The notes: a model not told the origin generated them from the letters alone. DNA of 64,000 nucleotides from Apostichopus japonicus (GCF_037975245.1 NC_092567.1:12339376-12403375), one strand, 5' to 3'. Positions 1 through 12,558 are shown, counted from the first letter of the stretch. Translations and numbers: made by a program.

Positions 1-700
1 CGGTCTCCACTGTTCAAAGTATATTAGATGAAGTTGGCTTGACGTTAACATTTCCCTTCTCCTGAATCATAGGATAGAAAATCCCTGAACTACAGTTGGA
101 CTGTCAGTATGAAATGTCAGTATGAACAAAAAAATACTGTATGGAGTTTTTTTACATATACCCAATAGACTGCCAAAAAATTCCTTTAAGGAAAACATAC
201 GTTGTACAGTATGCGTACATTTGGTATTGGGAATGTTTCTGTACTAAATTCGTTTTTTCTACGATCACCGTTATGATGATTTTAGGCAAGTGTACTGAAC
301 ATGGAATTGCACCTTCTTTAAACGGCACACAATGAAAGAAACTGTCTATATTGTTGAAGTTTTTTTTTTTTACACAATAACGCTATTTACGGGAATTTTC
401 TTAACAAATTGACGGCTGGACAAACCTGCAGATGAACTCATCACTACACAATCAAGGACTAGATGAAGACATGAAGGGCAACTCGTAAGTCAGTTTCAGA
501 CTATTTACTTTTCTCTTTAGGTTCCACAAAATAGCAGTTTAACATAAGATTAACCATTTTTGTCTTCCTTAACTCTCTTGTAAGAGATATCCCGGTGGAT
601 AGATATTACTGCTTTATATATTAAATTATCTGCGCTTACAAGTATAAAAAGCCTGTGTATATTGTCCATGCTTGTAACACCCAGCAGAGAGTCTGGCATC
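1..700. other. Non-coding, nothing recognised
   Basis: No recognisable gene, RNA or element end is visible. Open frames here are short and without known motifs. A 10-base T run sits near 361-370. The stretch could be intron or intergenic sequence upstream of the NACHT exon. Confidence 0.4.
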
Positions 701-999
701 ATAGGTTTATTGGGCTGAAATTGTCTTGATATCTACTTTTCATGTAAAATCATTGCACCATCGAGGAATAAAATATACTTTCCCAGCACATGTTTGGTTT
801 CGATGATAATCGTAACCTTTGTAGTCATGCCGGCAGATGAGTGTGTGTGAAACCTTACAGTACTTGGAAACAGGATATGTCTAGAATAGAAGTTTGGACC
901 AATATCATATTTGGTGTGTAAAAGTACCAACTTGAGTAGAAAAAGCCTACTGCCTTTAGAGGTCAAATGTCATTAGGGGTCAAGCTGTGAAACCTTGTA

Positions 1000-1440
1000 A
1001 TGACGATATCTCCACAAGGGAAGCTTGGACCAATCTCATATTTAGTATGTAGTTGTGTCACATTGAGCCCAAGATATCTATGGATTTTTGTGGAGGTCAA
1101 AGGTTGGGGTCACCATGGGTCAAACTGTGAACATCGTAAACATGATATTTCAAGAATGGACCAACCTCTTATAAAGTATGTAGTTAGTTCAACAATCCTT
1201 TTGTTTTTTGCGGAGTTCAAATGTCACCAGTGGTCAACTGTAGTTGTGTCACACTGAGCCCAAGATATCTATGGATTTTTGTGGAGGTCAAAGGTTGGGG
1301 TCACCATGGGTCAAACTGTGAACATCGTAAACATGATATTTCAAGAAGGGAAGCTTGGACCAACCTCTTATAAAGTATGTAGTTAGTTCAACAATCCTTT
1401 TGTTTTTTGCGGAGTTCAAATGTCACCAGTGGTCAACTTG
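1000..1440. repeat. GGTCA-rich tandem repeat, 191-bp period
   Basis: A unit starting AGTTGTGTCACA at 1051 recurs at 1242, a period of 191 bases, with near-identical sequence apart from a short deletion in the first copy. Each unit holds several GGTCA half-sites, including GAGGTCAAAGGTTGGGGTCA. The texture and wording (a step about detection of AAGCTTGGACCAA, then GGTCA words) resemble the repeats near 15.0-15.9 kb and 49.3-52.3 kb, which suggests one loose repeat superfamily. Sequence back to about 700 belongs to the same texture but is not clearly tandem. Confidence 0.75.
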
Positions 1441-2560
1441 TGGAAACCTTGTTTTATAATCTATTGTACATGTATCTCCCACAGTGCAGCCTATGATATT
1501 ACATGTGTGTTACGCCTCATTAATAGGAGAGGCTGTTGGCAATTGGAAATTAGCTAAAGGGCATCCGTAGATGAATCAAGAAGTTTCGACCAAATCTCCA
1601 TTGACTTAATTGTGTCGGTAACTTACTGTACGTTGCTGCATACATGCCTGTGCACAAAGGTGTGTAATGAAACATTGTACTGTTTGTACATGTGCTTAAT
1701 GTGTTGGAATGGCCGATATCAATTTGAATAATCTACTGTATATGTTACCTTTGCTACTGTACCATTGTTAACTTTTTTGGCGTATTTTTGCAATTGTCAA
1801 GATTCAGTGCCAAATAAAAATCTTGGGGACCGGGGAGGGGGCTTAACATTTGACTAACGCATGTTTAATGTAGGCTTGTAGGTGTACACATAGAGTGGAA
1901 GAGGCCAGTTGTCTTTGGTAGCGATCAATCTCTATGCTGAATACAAGAAAAGTTTTCATCTCGGTCTTCAGGTGCCAATGTGAATTGTGGTTTTTATATG
2001 ATCTCAATGCTTTTTACTTATATCGAGGTATGCTTTTCATCATGGTTATACCCTACAGCCTAGTGTGTCACATTCATATAAGATTATTGATGTAGCATCA
2101 TTGAAACCACATTGCAGGTTTGCTGTCTGGTTATTAATAAAACATTGAACCATCCATATGCAACAACAACACAATGTACTATACATTTTGAAAGTAAACA
2201 GAATAATGTAATTATTTAGATTCCCTATTTTTCTCATATTTTAAAGAAAGAAAAACAGATTCACAGAAACGATGGGCAGGAGCTGTTCTGACACGACCCC
2301 TTCACGCTTCGTAGACTGTCTGAAGTAAATCACGTGACAATGGAGCTGACTCCTGATCTTCAAGGTAGATGCCTTATTCTTTGACTTTGTCATTTGTGCA
2401 TCTTTACTTCCTTTTGGTAAAACATGTAACCTCCTCCCGCTCTGTCGTCTTAATAACAAATAGAACATTACCAAAACTGTATTATCAGTAACGAATAAAC
2501 AATTAAGATTTACGTGTTCCCATGTGTGTCACTAATTTATTGTTTGTCAAATTTAATCAT
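1441..2560. other. Presumed intron or intergenic, no gene seen
   Basis: AT-rich sequence between the tandem repeat and the NACHT exon. No exon-like reading frame with a known motif is visible. If the NACHT exon belongs to a multi-exon gene, this is intron. Confidence 0.4.
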
Positions 2561-2584
2561 ACGTGGAACATTTACACATATTGT

Positions 2585-2602
2585 TTCTGTTTTTTTGTTT
2601 AG
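2585..2602 (+). promoter_or_regulatory. Splice acceptor before the NACHT exon
   Basis: A T-rich run followed by TTTAG, with a second AG two bases later, gives either a phase-1 junction (exon at 2603) or a phase-0 junction (exon at 2605). This is why the upstream codons from 2563 are not counted as coding. Confidence 0.65.
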
Positions 2603-4107
2603 AGAAGAAACAATTTCTGATAGAAGGTCTCAAAAGGACATATAAAGGCCACTATGATGCGATTCAACCCCTACCATATATAAAAGATAGACTTTATTGT
2701 GTGGACAAGGTCTTTGTAGAAGGGGGCGTTGAAGTTTGTCTGGCACCAGAGCCAACGCCAGGCACCAGAGGATCATGGGACCGTTTGGATTCTTACAAAA
2801 GTATTTATACTGACTATCGGTTTAAATCCAAGAGACGCATTATACAAGGAGAGCCCGGGTATGGTAAGTCGACGTTAACCCTTCAGCTGGCCTACGATTG
2901 GTGTAATGATGTATCGGATTCCCCGATGAACAATGTAGAAATACTAATTCTTCTTCGGTTAAGACAACTTGGAAGAGTAAAGTCTCTCTACAGGGCGATT
3001 AAGTCATTTCTTCTCTTCCACGAACCCCGTGTTAGCAAACATGAGCTTGAAAAGATAATTCACAGTTGCTCGTCCGTCCACATTATTTTGGATGGATATG
3101 ATGAGTATCCTGGCAGGGATAGCAATGATAATGACGATGTTCACAAGATCATAAAGATGGAACTGTTTGCAGACTTTGATGTCAGCTTAACGACAAGATA
3201 TCTTCCAGGATGTCTTAGAAAAGAAACTAAGAGGGCCAAACTAACAGGATTCGATGACAAAGCTAGGAATGAGTACATTCGCAAGGCTGTAGTAAGTAAC
3301 AACGATGAGGCAGTGGCAGAAATAAAACAACGGCTCTATGAAAACTCCATCCTTGCTGATCTTTGCCAGGTGCCTCTCATATTTGTGATGTTTGCCCACA
3401 TGGCTCATGATCAGAGAGACCTCATGAAGTTCAATTCTGTCACACAGTTTTTCAAACACATGATTAGACGTTTTTACGACCATCTGAAACAGAAATTTAA
3501 AGACAATAGAAGCAACAAGTTATATCTTCATGAAATGGAACATCATGAGCTAGACAAAATAGCTTTCGAAGGATTAAACAAGGAAAACCAACAATTGTCA
3601 TGGATTAAGACTAGATTTCGTCAAAGAGTCGGGCCAGAATTATATGACCAGTATATTTCAATTGGCATTTTGGTCGAAGAAGATGAAGTGAGCGATGATT
3701 CTACTGGAGACAATGTGTTGTTTACAAGGATGGTCCGTTTTTATCATAAACTATTCTGTGAATGGTATGCAGCCCACCACCTTGTCACTCTTGTAAAGAA
3801 CGCACACAATCTCTCTGATAGGCTCAGGTTCTTAGATCCATTTGATCTTCAGTACCTGTTTAGATTCGCCTGTGGTCTGGATCCCATTGCTGGAAAGAAA
3901 CTCATAAACCATTTGAAGGGATTACCAGGCGGGGATAAGTTTGCCATTCTCTGTATCCTGGAACAAACTGGTGACGTCACCGACATTATGGATTCTGTGA
4001 AAGAGCTCTGCTCGCGTGCCGTTAATATAGGCAGAGACGACAGCGCTCTTCTCCAAAGATCGACGACACAGTTGCTGGAGATTGCATCTAAAAATAATGT
4101 AAGTTAG
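2603..4107 (+). CDS. NACHT-domain exon of an NLR-like immune receptor
   Basis: This is a 1.5-kb open exon. The frame is open from 2563 but the first codons are a pyrimidine tract ending TTTTTTGTTTAG, a strong splice acceptor, so coding probably starts at 2603. Numbering residues from codon 2563, the protein shows a Walker A loop GEPGYGKST (96-104), a hydrophobic strand with Walker B-like LDGYDE (176-181), a TTRYLPG sensor-like segment (210-216), a QVPLIF segment (269-274), and the winged-helix signature FYHKLFCEWYAA with its conserved histidine (393-404). This order is that of STAND NTPases of the NACHT/NLR family, which oligomerise on nucleotide exchange to signal in innate immunity. No CARD, DEATH or LRR region is seen in this exon or in the window, so partner domains must lie on other exons, or this is a lone NACHT protein. 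There are no stops or frameshifts. The ligand cannot be read from the sequence. Confidence 0.88.
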
Positions 4108-4115
4108 CTAATAAA
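4099..4115 (+). promoter_or_regulatory. Overlapping splice donor, stop codon and poly(A) signal
   Basis: AAT is followed by GTAAGT (donor at 4099), then the in-frame stop TAG (4105-4107) and AATAAA (4110-4115). Splicing would continue the NACHT frame in phase 0. Not splicing would end it three residues later and could polyadenylate at once. Which product is made cannot be decided from sequence. Confidence 0.55.
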
Positions 4116-4564
4116 AAACAGCCTTTTACATGTTTCACCTACACCTAATTTAGGAACTGTTTACTTTTTTTTAATGTTTTTTTTCCATGGACTGTCATTG
4201 AAAACTATATTATTCAAGCCACTTTAAATCATAAACATTTAGGTTTAAAGAAGAAGGATGCTTTTCCTAGCTAATGAAATACATTGCTGTATTGAGGATA
4301 ATTGCAAAGGATGTCATATATTTAATTCAATCAGCATAATCTCTGCATGTGCCAAATTGCGCTAGAACTCTAATCGAACTGATATAGTATTGAGAATATT
4401 GAACATATACTTTGACAACATAAACACATGCAGTGTTAATGTTTGGAATTTCAGATTCTTCCGTTAAAAACGAATCGCTAGTCTTCCAAGACTTTAAATA
4501 AATGTTAAATGCTTCGAATTATTGAATTGAACCTGGAACAACAAGCCATGTTGGAGTGCATTGT

Positions 4565-4676
4565 CATCGAACCATACTAATGTAGTAACAACCCTTGCTG
4601 GGGGTGTAGTGTATGGTCATCGAACCATACTAATGTAGTAACAACCCTTACAGGGGCTGTAGTGTATGGTCATGAA
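4565..4676. repeat. 53-bp tandem repeat, about two copies
   Basis: CATCGAACCATACTAATG starts at 4565 and again at 4618, and a diverged third start lies at 4671. The same CCATACTAATGTAGT words recur once near 7200, right after a transposon-like end, so this is part of a dispersed sequence. Confidence 0.7.
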
Positions 4677-4703
4677 ACCCACATGGGGCGCACATCCCGG
4701 GGG

Positions 4704-6060
4704 CGATTTTTTTCCCAAACAGGTTTGCAATTATGGAGTTTTCCGCCAACCAGATTGCTCGTGACGTAAGCATCAATAATGAGCATCGCGTTGAAGTTCG
4801 AAGACATGCACTGAGTTACACACTGACACTTTATTAAGTCTAGTTAGGGTCCATCAAAGCCCTAACTTTACTTTTAATGCTTGAATCACATGTTGACCTT
4901 ACTTATGATACATACGCTACATTCTATTGGGTTCGTGTTTACGTTATTCAAGATTTGTGAGCCGTTCTACTGCAATCGGAAATCGTTTCGTGGAATGGGT
5001 AGGCCTACACTAAAATCAACTTCACAAGTCTTGAATGAATATACTCAAACAGTTTAGTGTAGTCAAGGCTTCATAATTGATGCACCCCCGTAATTGACTC
5101 ATAATTGATGCACCCCCGTAATTGACGCACCTTCAATTATTACTAGCAACGATACAGCAGGCCACCTAAACTTTGCAGTCAAGCAGAATTACATTTTTCA
5201 TGAGTTTGAATCCATTTCAGCTATTTGCTGACCAAATTGTTGAATTTTTTAAGCTTTTAACACCCTCCCCCCCCCCCCCCCAGTTTTGCACGTTTTTGGG
5301 GCATTTGGAAATCTTAAATCCTAAAAATAACCAACATTACCTCAATATGATAAGACTACTCTCTGGGACCTGACTTGTCTGCGCTTAGAGGCTCAGAGCA
5401 TAGCAAACAGCATCTAAAGTCAATGGATGTATACTAAGGCCTATACACTACAGTTAGCTTATCGACGAATGTGTCAATTTAGGGGTATTATAGAACTTGA
5501 AACGGCAGACATGTTGTGGTCAAATTCTGCTCAATTGTACTGTGCATAAGCACAGAACCTTATATATTTTGAGATCATAACATTTCTACACATATGAAAA
5601 ACACATAGAGTTGAGTGATTCGGATTTTTCCTTGATATACATCTTTGATCAAATCCTTAATTGCGTCAGTTATGAGCCCACCATGCTACAGTATATTTTT
5701 CCGTCACTGCACTGTGTACACAGTTATAATACATATAGGCCACCAGCGCATGTGTGATGTACCCTGTAAGAACATTTCACTGTGCGTAGTTATCGATTAA
5801 TGCCTTCACAGAAAACTTCGATCAAAGTAGATGATCATACCATACTAGTGTGTTCAATATGTCTAAACCAATTCCAAACACATCTACAACGAAAAGCTTT
5901 GGGTAATTTTGAACGGGTATATCTTCGTTGCAACGAATGGATGCAGACACTTTGGTTACCTGGAAGTGAAGGTTTCTATCGTGATGACGTAACTTTTCCG
6001 ACCAATCATGAGCGCCTATTTACACGCAATTGCAAACCTGTTTGGGAAAAAAAAAAATCG
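4704..6060. mobile_element. Putative DNA transposon with ~30-bp inverted ends
   Basis: The left end, CGATTTTTTTCCCAAACAGG and on through TTTGCAATT, is repeated inverted at 6028-6060, with only the T-run length differing. The flanks carry an imperfect 11-base direct repeat, CATCCCGGGGG (4693-4703) and CATCCCAGAGG (6061-6071), a possible 9-11-bp target duplication such as Mutator-like elements make. No transposase frame is visible; the open frame near 5782-6186 has no known motif. It is called non-autonomous. The G-rich flank may match by chance. Confidence 0.5.
5071..5130. repeat. 28-bp tandem repeat
   Basis: TCATAATTGATGCACCCCCG is found at 5071 and 5099, with a partial third copy (TTGACGCACC) after it. 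It lies inside the putative transposon at 4704-6060. Confidence 0.75.
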
Positions 6061-6189
6061 CATCCCAGAGGGGGGGTGGGGGATATATCCCACACTTTTT
6101 GGTCAAGGGGGGATGGTCTACACAATCATCCCCCCCCCCAATTTCCAGTCCGATATAAAAAAAAAAATAAGTTCAAATTAAAATAAAAT

Positions 6190-7049
6190 GAAATAAATTA
6201 AAAGTTAAGTTAAAATTAGGTTAGGTCAAAATACTGAGGTTTCAACCTCAGTACTTTTGCAAGCTGTTCTCACTCCAGGGTTCCATACACTGCAAACAAA
6301 CAACAACAAAATATAATGAATATAGGCCTATGATATAACGAGTCAGGGCGTCAGAACATGTTGAGGATGAAAGGATATGCCTAGCCTACTTGAAGAGCTT
6401 GCATCGTGTTGCCGTCTAACACTTAAATATATTTGCTAGCGTTCAAAATTTGAACGCCAGCGTTCACAATTTGAGCACTGGAGCGTAAAGCATTTGAACA
6501 GTAGGCGTTCAGGATTTGAACACTATACACATCAGGCGCTCAAAAATTAGGTGTTTCTAAAAAGGGCATTAGATGTCAAAAAGTATTCCACTTAACCACT
6601 TAACTTGTTCTTTATTGTAATAAGGCTTTGACGCCCAGGTGCGTTCTATATCGGACGATTATCGGTTACATTTTGCTGTTTGTAGTGTGTATATAAGATT
6701 GCAAACTGACGATCACTGATAGCCATTAGCCACCAGGAAGGGATTGTTACAGAGAACCGTCTACATTGACCACAACACCGACTATGGACGGTGAGGCACT
6801 TGAGTAATGAACATGTATGGACTATGGATGGGGTGATTGACAAAGGTAATAGAGATACAGAAGGTGAATACGGGAGCATGGCAGACAGAATAAATGAAAG
6901 AGGATGCACAGTTCATTATGATTATTGTACCATCTCAACTCATCTGACATGTATTACTTTTTTCATAGATTGAATATTTTCTCAGTTATTGAGGAATTGC
7001 ATACATGGAATTTATATTTCAAAGCTGAACTCATGCATCCTAAAACACT
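6190..7049. other. Non-coding, short direct repeats only
   Basis: No gene is recognised. Near 6440-6540 the words GCGTTCA..TTTGAAC recur four to five times in variant form, a small decayed minisatellite. The open frames around 6650-6970 on both strands have no motif. Confidence 0.4.
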
Positions 7050-7194
7050 CCAAGGGGCCGTTTCCGGCCATCCGGGGAGTTTGTAAAGCCTAAAATTTCC
7101 ATGTACGCTCCGCGCCAACTGATGGTGGTGCTCCGCTTAGTAGTCTACTAATATCACCCCCCCCCCCACTCTTCGGATCATATATGCGCCACTG
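7050..7194 (+). mobile_element. MITE fragment carrying repeat module A
   Basis: It contains the ~90-bp module (GCCGTTTCCGG ... GCTCCGCTTAG) found nine times in this window, then a C-run and the end CGCCACTG, which mirrors the CAGTGGCG start of hAT-like elements here. The other end was not found, so it is a fragment or the left end has decayed. Confidence 0.5.
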
Positions 7195-7199
7195 ATGGA

Positions 7200-8280
7200 A
7201 CCATACTAATGTAGTTTCAGTGTAGCCTCAAGTCATGTAAGGAGCTATCACCGATAGAGTTGCCTGGTGCAGGGAGATGTCACTGACAGCGAGAGGTTTA
7301 TGTTATTCACACACTGTTACAAAAGGGTATTCATACAGTAGAATACCAGCAGCCAGGACGTATGCGCTAAGGCGCAATATACTGTAACAGACGTTCATGA
7401 GAAATGGTGCACAGTTCTTAAACGAATACATTAGAACCGTGAATCAAAAAGTAACAGTTAATTCTGTAAAGGGATATCTTCTCTCCTGTTAACGATTCCT
7501 TCTGTTATCAAAGTTTGTCAATTTTTTTACTTCTATTGCAATTAATTCTTCAGTGGCTAACCCATTTAGTGTAAAATAAAACCGACACGCTTCAGTGTGT
7601 GTACTTTTCTAAGTAAATAAACCAAGAAAAGAACCTGGGCACGAAAACCAAACTACCGAACGACTGATCCGCTCTCAACCATAGTCCCCTTGCATAGAGA
7701 CTGTGACTGTGTGATCTCCGTTGGGTGTGTATTGACCATTCCCCTCGAAAGGGAACACCTAATTATTATACGTTTAATTTTAGTTTTAGTAAATGATTCA
7801 GAGCTAAGTCAACTATATATACCGACTTTGTGTATTTGAAAAAAAAGTGAACACTGTGACGTTAATTTTAACCCAAACAACAACAGTTTTTAACCAGTAA
7901 ACACATGCTTTGATATCAAATGAAGTAACTCTACCAACTTTTAAATTAATTAGAAACATGATGCGCATAAATCAACACAGAAATCACCAAACAAGAATAT
8001 AACCCGCATAATTTGGGTAGCACTAGTTTATTAATATGCAAATTGAACAGTGCCCAAATATTGTTTGTTGATACAGAACGGTGATAACTTGTAATTGTGC
8101 ATTCATGCAAAGGTGTTATAATACCCACTATTAAAGACAAATTATTCATTATTGGCGTCATGCAGTTTATAATGCATTCAACTGTTATTCTATATACAAC
8201 CAATTCTGAGTGTTAATTTACAATATAAAGGCACCTGTTGTATGTCCATAACATCTTATTTTCAAAATGTCGCTATTAAT
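7200..8280. other. Non-coding, stray hairpin-minisatellite unit
   Basis: No gene is recognised. At 7228-7290 a diverged single unit of the GGAGCTGTCAC hairpin repeat appears, a kilobase before the main array. Confidence 0.35.
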
Positions 8281-8289
8281 TTACAGGGT

Positions 8290-8890
8290 CTGTTTTGTCT
8301 TTGAGAGAACTCCCTGCTATAATTAGGCAGCTTTTACAGAGAGAGAGAGCTCCCTGGTGTTGTTAGGGAGCGGTCACAAACATAGCTCCCTAATATTAAT
8401 AGGAGCTGTCACAAAGACGGTTGCCTGGTTTAATTAGGGAGCTGTCTCAGAGAGGTCCTTGGTATAATTAGGCAGCTGTTACAGAAAGAGTTCCCTGGTA
8501 TTACTTGAGAGCTGTCACAAACAGAGCTCCCTAGAATTAATGAGCTGCAAAAAAAGACGGTTGCCTGATATAATTAGGAAGCTGTCACAGAGAGGTCCAG
8601 GGTATAATAGGCAGCTGGTGCACAGAGTATTCCCTGGTATTTTTAGGGAGCTGTAACAAAAGAGCTCCCTAGAATTAATATGAGCTGTCTAAAAGTGGGC
8701 TCCCTGGTACAATAAAGGAGCCGTTACAGAGATAACTCCCTGGTATTATCAGGGAGCTGTCACAAACAGCTCCCTGATATTAATATTAGCTGTCACAAAA
8801 AAGGATTCCCTTGTATAATTAGGGAGCTGTCACAATGGGTGCACCCTATTATAAGTAGGGAGTTGTCACGCAGAGAGGTCATTGGTGTTA
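8290..8890. repeat. Hairpin minisatellite array 1, ~36-bp unit
   Basis: Roughly 15 diverged units of the form AGCTCCCTGGTATAATTAGG then GAGCTGTCACA. In each unit CTCCCT and AGGGAG flank an AT-rich loop, so every unit can fold into a small stem-loop. Spacing between AGCTCCC words is about 35-40 bases. The same unit forms array 2 at 23866-24385. It ends at a C-run near 8900. Confidence 0.85.
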
Positions 8891-8899
8891 CACTAAGCC

Positions 8900-9835
8900 C
8901 CCCCACCCCCCCCCCCCCCCGTCATGATCAATGTTTTGTTTTCGCTGGGTTTATGTAAATATCGAGTGATGGTTTCTGGTAGGCTAAATAAATACGATGA
9001 ATTGTGAAACATAAGTGACTTTTAGTGAGCGATGATTGATGTGATGTTTGAGTTTTAAATCGATATTCTCATTTGTATCACCGTTACAAGGGAAATATGA
9101 AAATAATTTTACCCATTCCCCTCTCCCACGAACATAACTTATAGCTTTGTATTGACTCAAATGTTCTTTACCACTGCAGGTACAAACAAAGAAATGCATA
9201 TATAACACATACAGGTTGCATTTGCAGAGACCAAATCTTGGAATATCACTCATTTGTGCATATTCCTCAATCGTTTATCAGCTCTTAATTATAATTATGT
9301 AATGTTTTATTGCAGATCCTCAAAGTGCTTGTCTGGTTTCAACGTTATTGGTGTAATTGTTGTGGTTAATTGTGTCATATTAGGTTAAATTGATTTTTTT
9401 TCCTGTAAAGGTGGAGGATGGTGAAAGATGTAACAACGGATTGTTAGAAATAGCTGAATTATACCATTATACCATTGTAATCACTACAGAGTTATTATCT
9501 AGGCAGAGTGGTAATGAAGGTTAGGTGGGGTTGCCGAAAGACCCCTGGTTAAAAAACTCTTCCTTTAATAAGATAAATGCAATATGAAATGTATAAAGAA
9601 TGAGACATAACATTACCATTATATCTAAGATACAATGTGAATGTACGTCATAATTAACACATGGGATTAAATGCATACAATAGCATACAGACTTTACTTT
9701 ATTAGTATTATTATTATGATGAATTATAAATAAGTTATGAAAATATACTCGATCTTTTATATTAAGTTTAAGACGAAGCATTTAAACAAAAAAAGGAAAC
9801 TTTAATACCTTGATCTACAGAGTCAAATAAACGTT
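8900..9835. other. Non-coding; end is a dispersed repeat
   Basis: No gene is recognised. From about 9770 the sequence resembles 22620-22820, so the last part is an interspersed repeat that continues at 10153 beyond the inserted element. Confidence 0.4.
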
Positions 9836-10152
9836 AAAGGGCGTAGGAACCGGGAGTATCATTCCGCCCCCCCCCCCCCCGGCCCCCGCTTCGCAAGTCA
9901 GAAAACCCCGTTTTCATTTCCAAATGAGAAAAAAAAACTCATTTGGAGCACCAAATTGCATCTAAGGCCAGGTGAATATTCAAAATTATTTACAAAATGG
10001 AGTGGGTGTTGAAGTGTGCTATATTGCACCAAATTGCATCTGAGGCCACCTGGAAATGCAAAAAAAAAATCCAAAGGGGAGGGGGACACCCCCTCCCCCA
10101 GGCCGGGCATCAGTCTCCAGCCCCCACTCAAAAATACCTTCCTACGCCACTG
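9836..10152 (-). mobile_element. hAT-like MITE, family B, copy 1
   Basis: The ends AAAGGGCGTAGGAAC and CCTTCCTACGCCACTG are inverted copies. The 8-bp target duplication TAAACGTT is exact (9828-9835 and 10153-10160). The body matches, in reverse orientation, the elements at 18803-19184 and 20477-20848, including the GGTGCAATATAGCACA segment and a CTCATTTGGA hairpin. It has no coding capacity, so it would need a hAT transposase in trans. It interrupts a dispersed repeat also seen near 22.7 kb. Confidence 0.93.
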
Positions 10153-12550
10153 TAAACGTTGTTATTAACAATGAACAAATTAAGATTCAACCATGACATT
10201 ACCAGATATTTAGAAGACCAACAAAACAATAAAATCCATTTAGAAATCGAATGATGGCTTTTGAAAGAAGGTCCAATACACCCTAGAAATCTCTACCAGA
10301 CAGGGGAGGAGAAGGTGATATTTCATTCAGAATTTACAACCGTTCTAGTTATTGTAGTGCGCATGCACGCTACATGTATTGAGAAAACTAGCCCGCTCCA
10401 TCATCCGCATGGCTAGCTTGTGAATGCCGGCTGAACATACACTCTTCATAGCAATCTCAAACTCACAGGTTTGCCACGCAGGAAAAAATCCAGACCCAGA
10501 TTAGCAAAGAACTGTTGCGGCAAACAGTTAATTCTGCACTGGCACACGTAAAGAACAAAGATCCCCCTGAGTAGAATACTTCTTCAAAACAATACGTAAA
10601 ATTCTCTACTTTGGTTCGAAATTCTCGAATTGAACAAGATAGGTAACAGTTGAACGTATTTGATTTAAAAAACATCTTGCAAACAAAGTCGCCAGCAACA
10701 AATGTTAATCGTATTTTTCCGCAGCGACTCGCGATCGGTGTTATTTGCACAAACAGCTAACCCGTAATGGTATGGTATTATATAATACACACTACACAGT
10801 CACAGTTTCCACAGCTAGCTGCTCTGTACGCAGGCCTATATGGCGTATATTACATGTCTTGAATTATGAATCAGGGCCAAGAAATCGACCAAGGATTTTT
10901 TAATACACCGGAGGGTGTTACATTTGCTCAATAATAGATTAGTTCTACATTGTATTCGTTAGATTAATCATGCATCAGGCCTTCGGTGTAAATCACCGTA
11001 TGTTCGTAAAATTTCGCTAACTAGGCGAGGATCATAGAATTTGAAGTAAGGAGAATGACGTCATGCGACATATACCGAAGCCACTCATCGTAATAGTGGC
11101 GCTTTGCTTGTACGAGAAGACAATAACGGAGCGTAATACAAACACTAAGTCTTTGACATAACTAAAGTGATAAAGTTGACATTAATCACTCGAAATGGTG
11201 ATATCGTGCGCCGCATTTGGATGCCAAAAATGTGGCAGTAGTCTGTAGTTCCTAGGTAATTCTTAGGAAGCGATAGTAGAAGCAATTACATAGGTATCTT
11301 ATTACTTTAGTAGCGTCGTCTGCTCAGCAGCTGTATTAATATTCACTGGACCCTGGATATAGTTAGCCTAGGCCCTAGGCCGGCTACGGATGCGATATGA
11401 CTAAAGCCTAATGACAAAAATGTTAACACCTCATTTTACTTAAAGCTGTATCCCTAACGATAGATCAACATGCCAGAATAACATGAGATGACGGTTATGA
11501 TGTCCTGGGCTTATCACTAACATTTTAATACAAGGAAAATAGGTTACTATACCCACTTTGCAACATTAAACTGGAAACTACATGCACAGGCTAATATGGA
11601 AGTATTACACGAAGGCTATAGGGCGTGTGTGGTAACGGGTTGCATGGGGAGGACGAAGGCATGCTTTTTCACGGCATTTTTCAGGGACAACTATATGACA
11701 CTATTTGAGTGGATCACTAAAATAATACAAGCAGGATGAAATGTTTGCCATATGCCTCTCAGATACCGGAAATGACACTTTCCATACAATGAAAGTTGCA
11801 CAAACACTCCACTTACTCGAGTCATTTGAGGAGAGAAAAAGAGGTTTTCAAAGTTGGTTCTTACGTCAGGAGTATATATAGTACTTAACACTCTGGTCGC
11901 AATAACATGTCTCTGTTGTGCAAAGTACACCTACTCTTTCGAAAAAACGGGTAAAATCAAATTCAGTCTTACAAATGATCTGGCTTTTTGGCGTACACTA
12001 CAAAGCGCCTTCATTATATTTCAAGGCTTCACTGCTTAAACAAGCGGCGATAAACTGTGGCAGCATTCTTCCTAATTCAATTTCTATGACGAGGATACAG
12101 TAACGTTACCATGTTGTTCAAGATGACTAATCAGTGTCCAGGACAGGTATTCTCTGTCAGGTCCGGAACATGCGTGAGTCGTTCTTTGACAACCGTTAAT
12201 GAGCTTGGTTGTCCGGATAATATGTGATGGTGTAGACCTAACTTCTTAGCTATATGTCAGGCGATTGCTAGTTAGAGTACTGTTAAGAAATATATCCAAC
12301 CTTTGGTCTACGTTAAAGGACCAAACGCCGAACTCATTTATTCGTGACCGACATAACGTCAAAAAGGTTGCGGTAATGAAGACCCCTCCATTGAATATCA
12401 ACAACTAACTAAATTTCACCTTCACCGCGCACTTCAATGACACGTATTTGTCCACAGTTGTTCTATAGTTATTTGGAAATTTGATCACATATGCAGACTG
12501 GATGTAACATTTACCTTCCATACACGACATCCGTGTATGTGGCTTTTGCT
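10153..12550. other. Non-coding; no gene recognised
   Basis: The first 180 bases continue the dispersed repeat shared with 22700-22820. Beyond that, open frames on both strands are short and carry no motif. TAGGCCTA-like words occur near 10830 and 11370. Single-copy intergenic or intron sequence is the likeliest reading. Confidence 0.4.
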
Positions 12551-12558
12551 GATTTTGT

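Noticed and set aside
432-484. 53-base exon candidate (CTGCAG acceptor, GTAAGT donor) before the NACHT exon
   Set aside because: Its only open frame ends in phase 2, which does not fit either acceptor of the NACHT exon (phase 1 or 0). It has no recognisable motif.
5782-6186. 134-codon open frame
   Set aside because: No ATG start, no known motif, ends in repeat sequence; it lies across the right end of the putative transposon.
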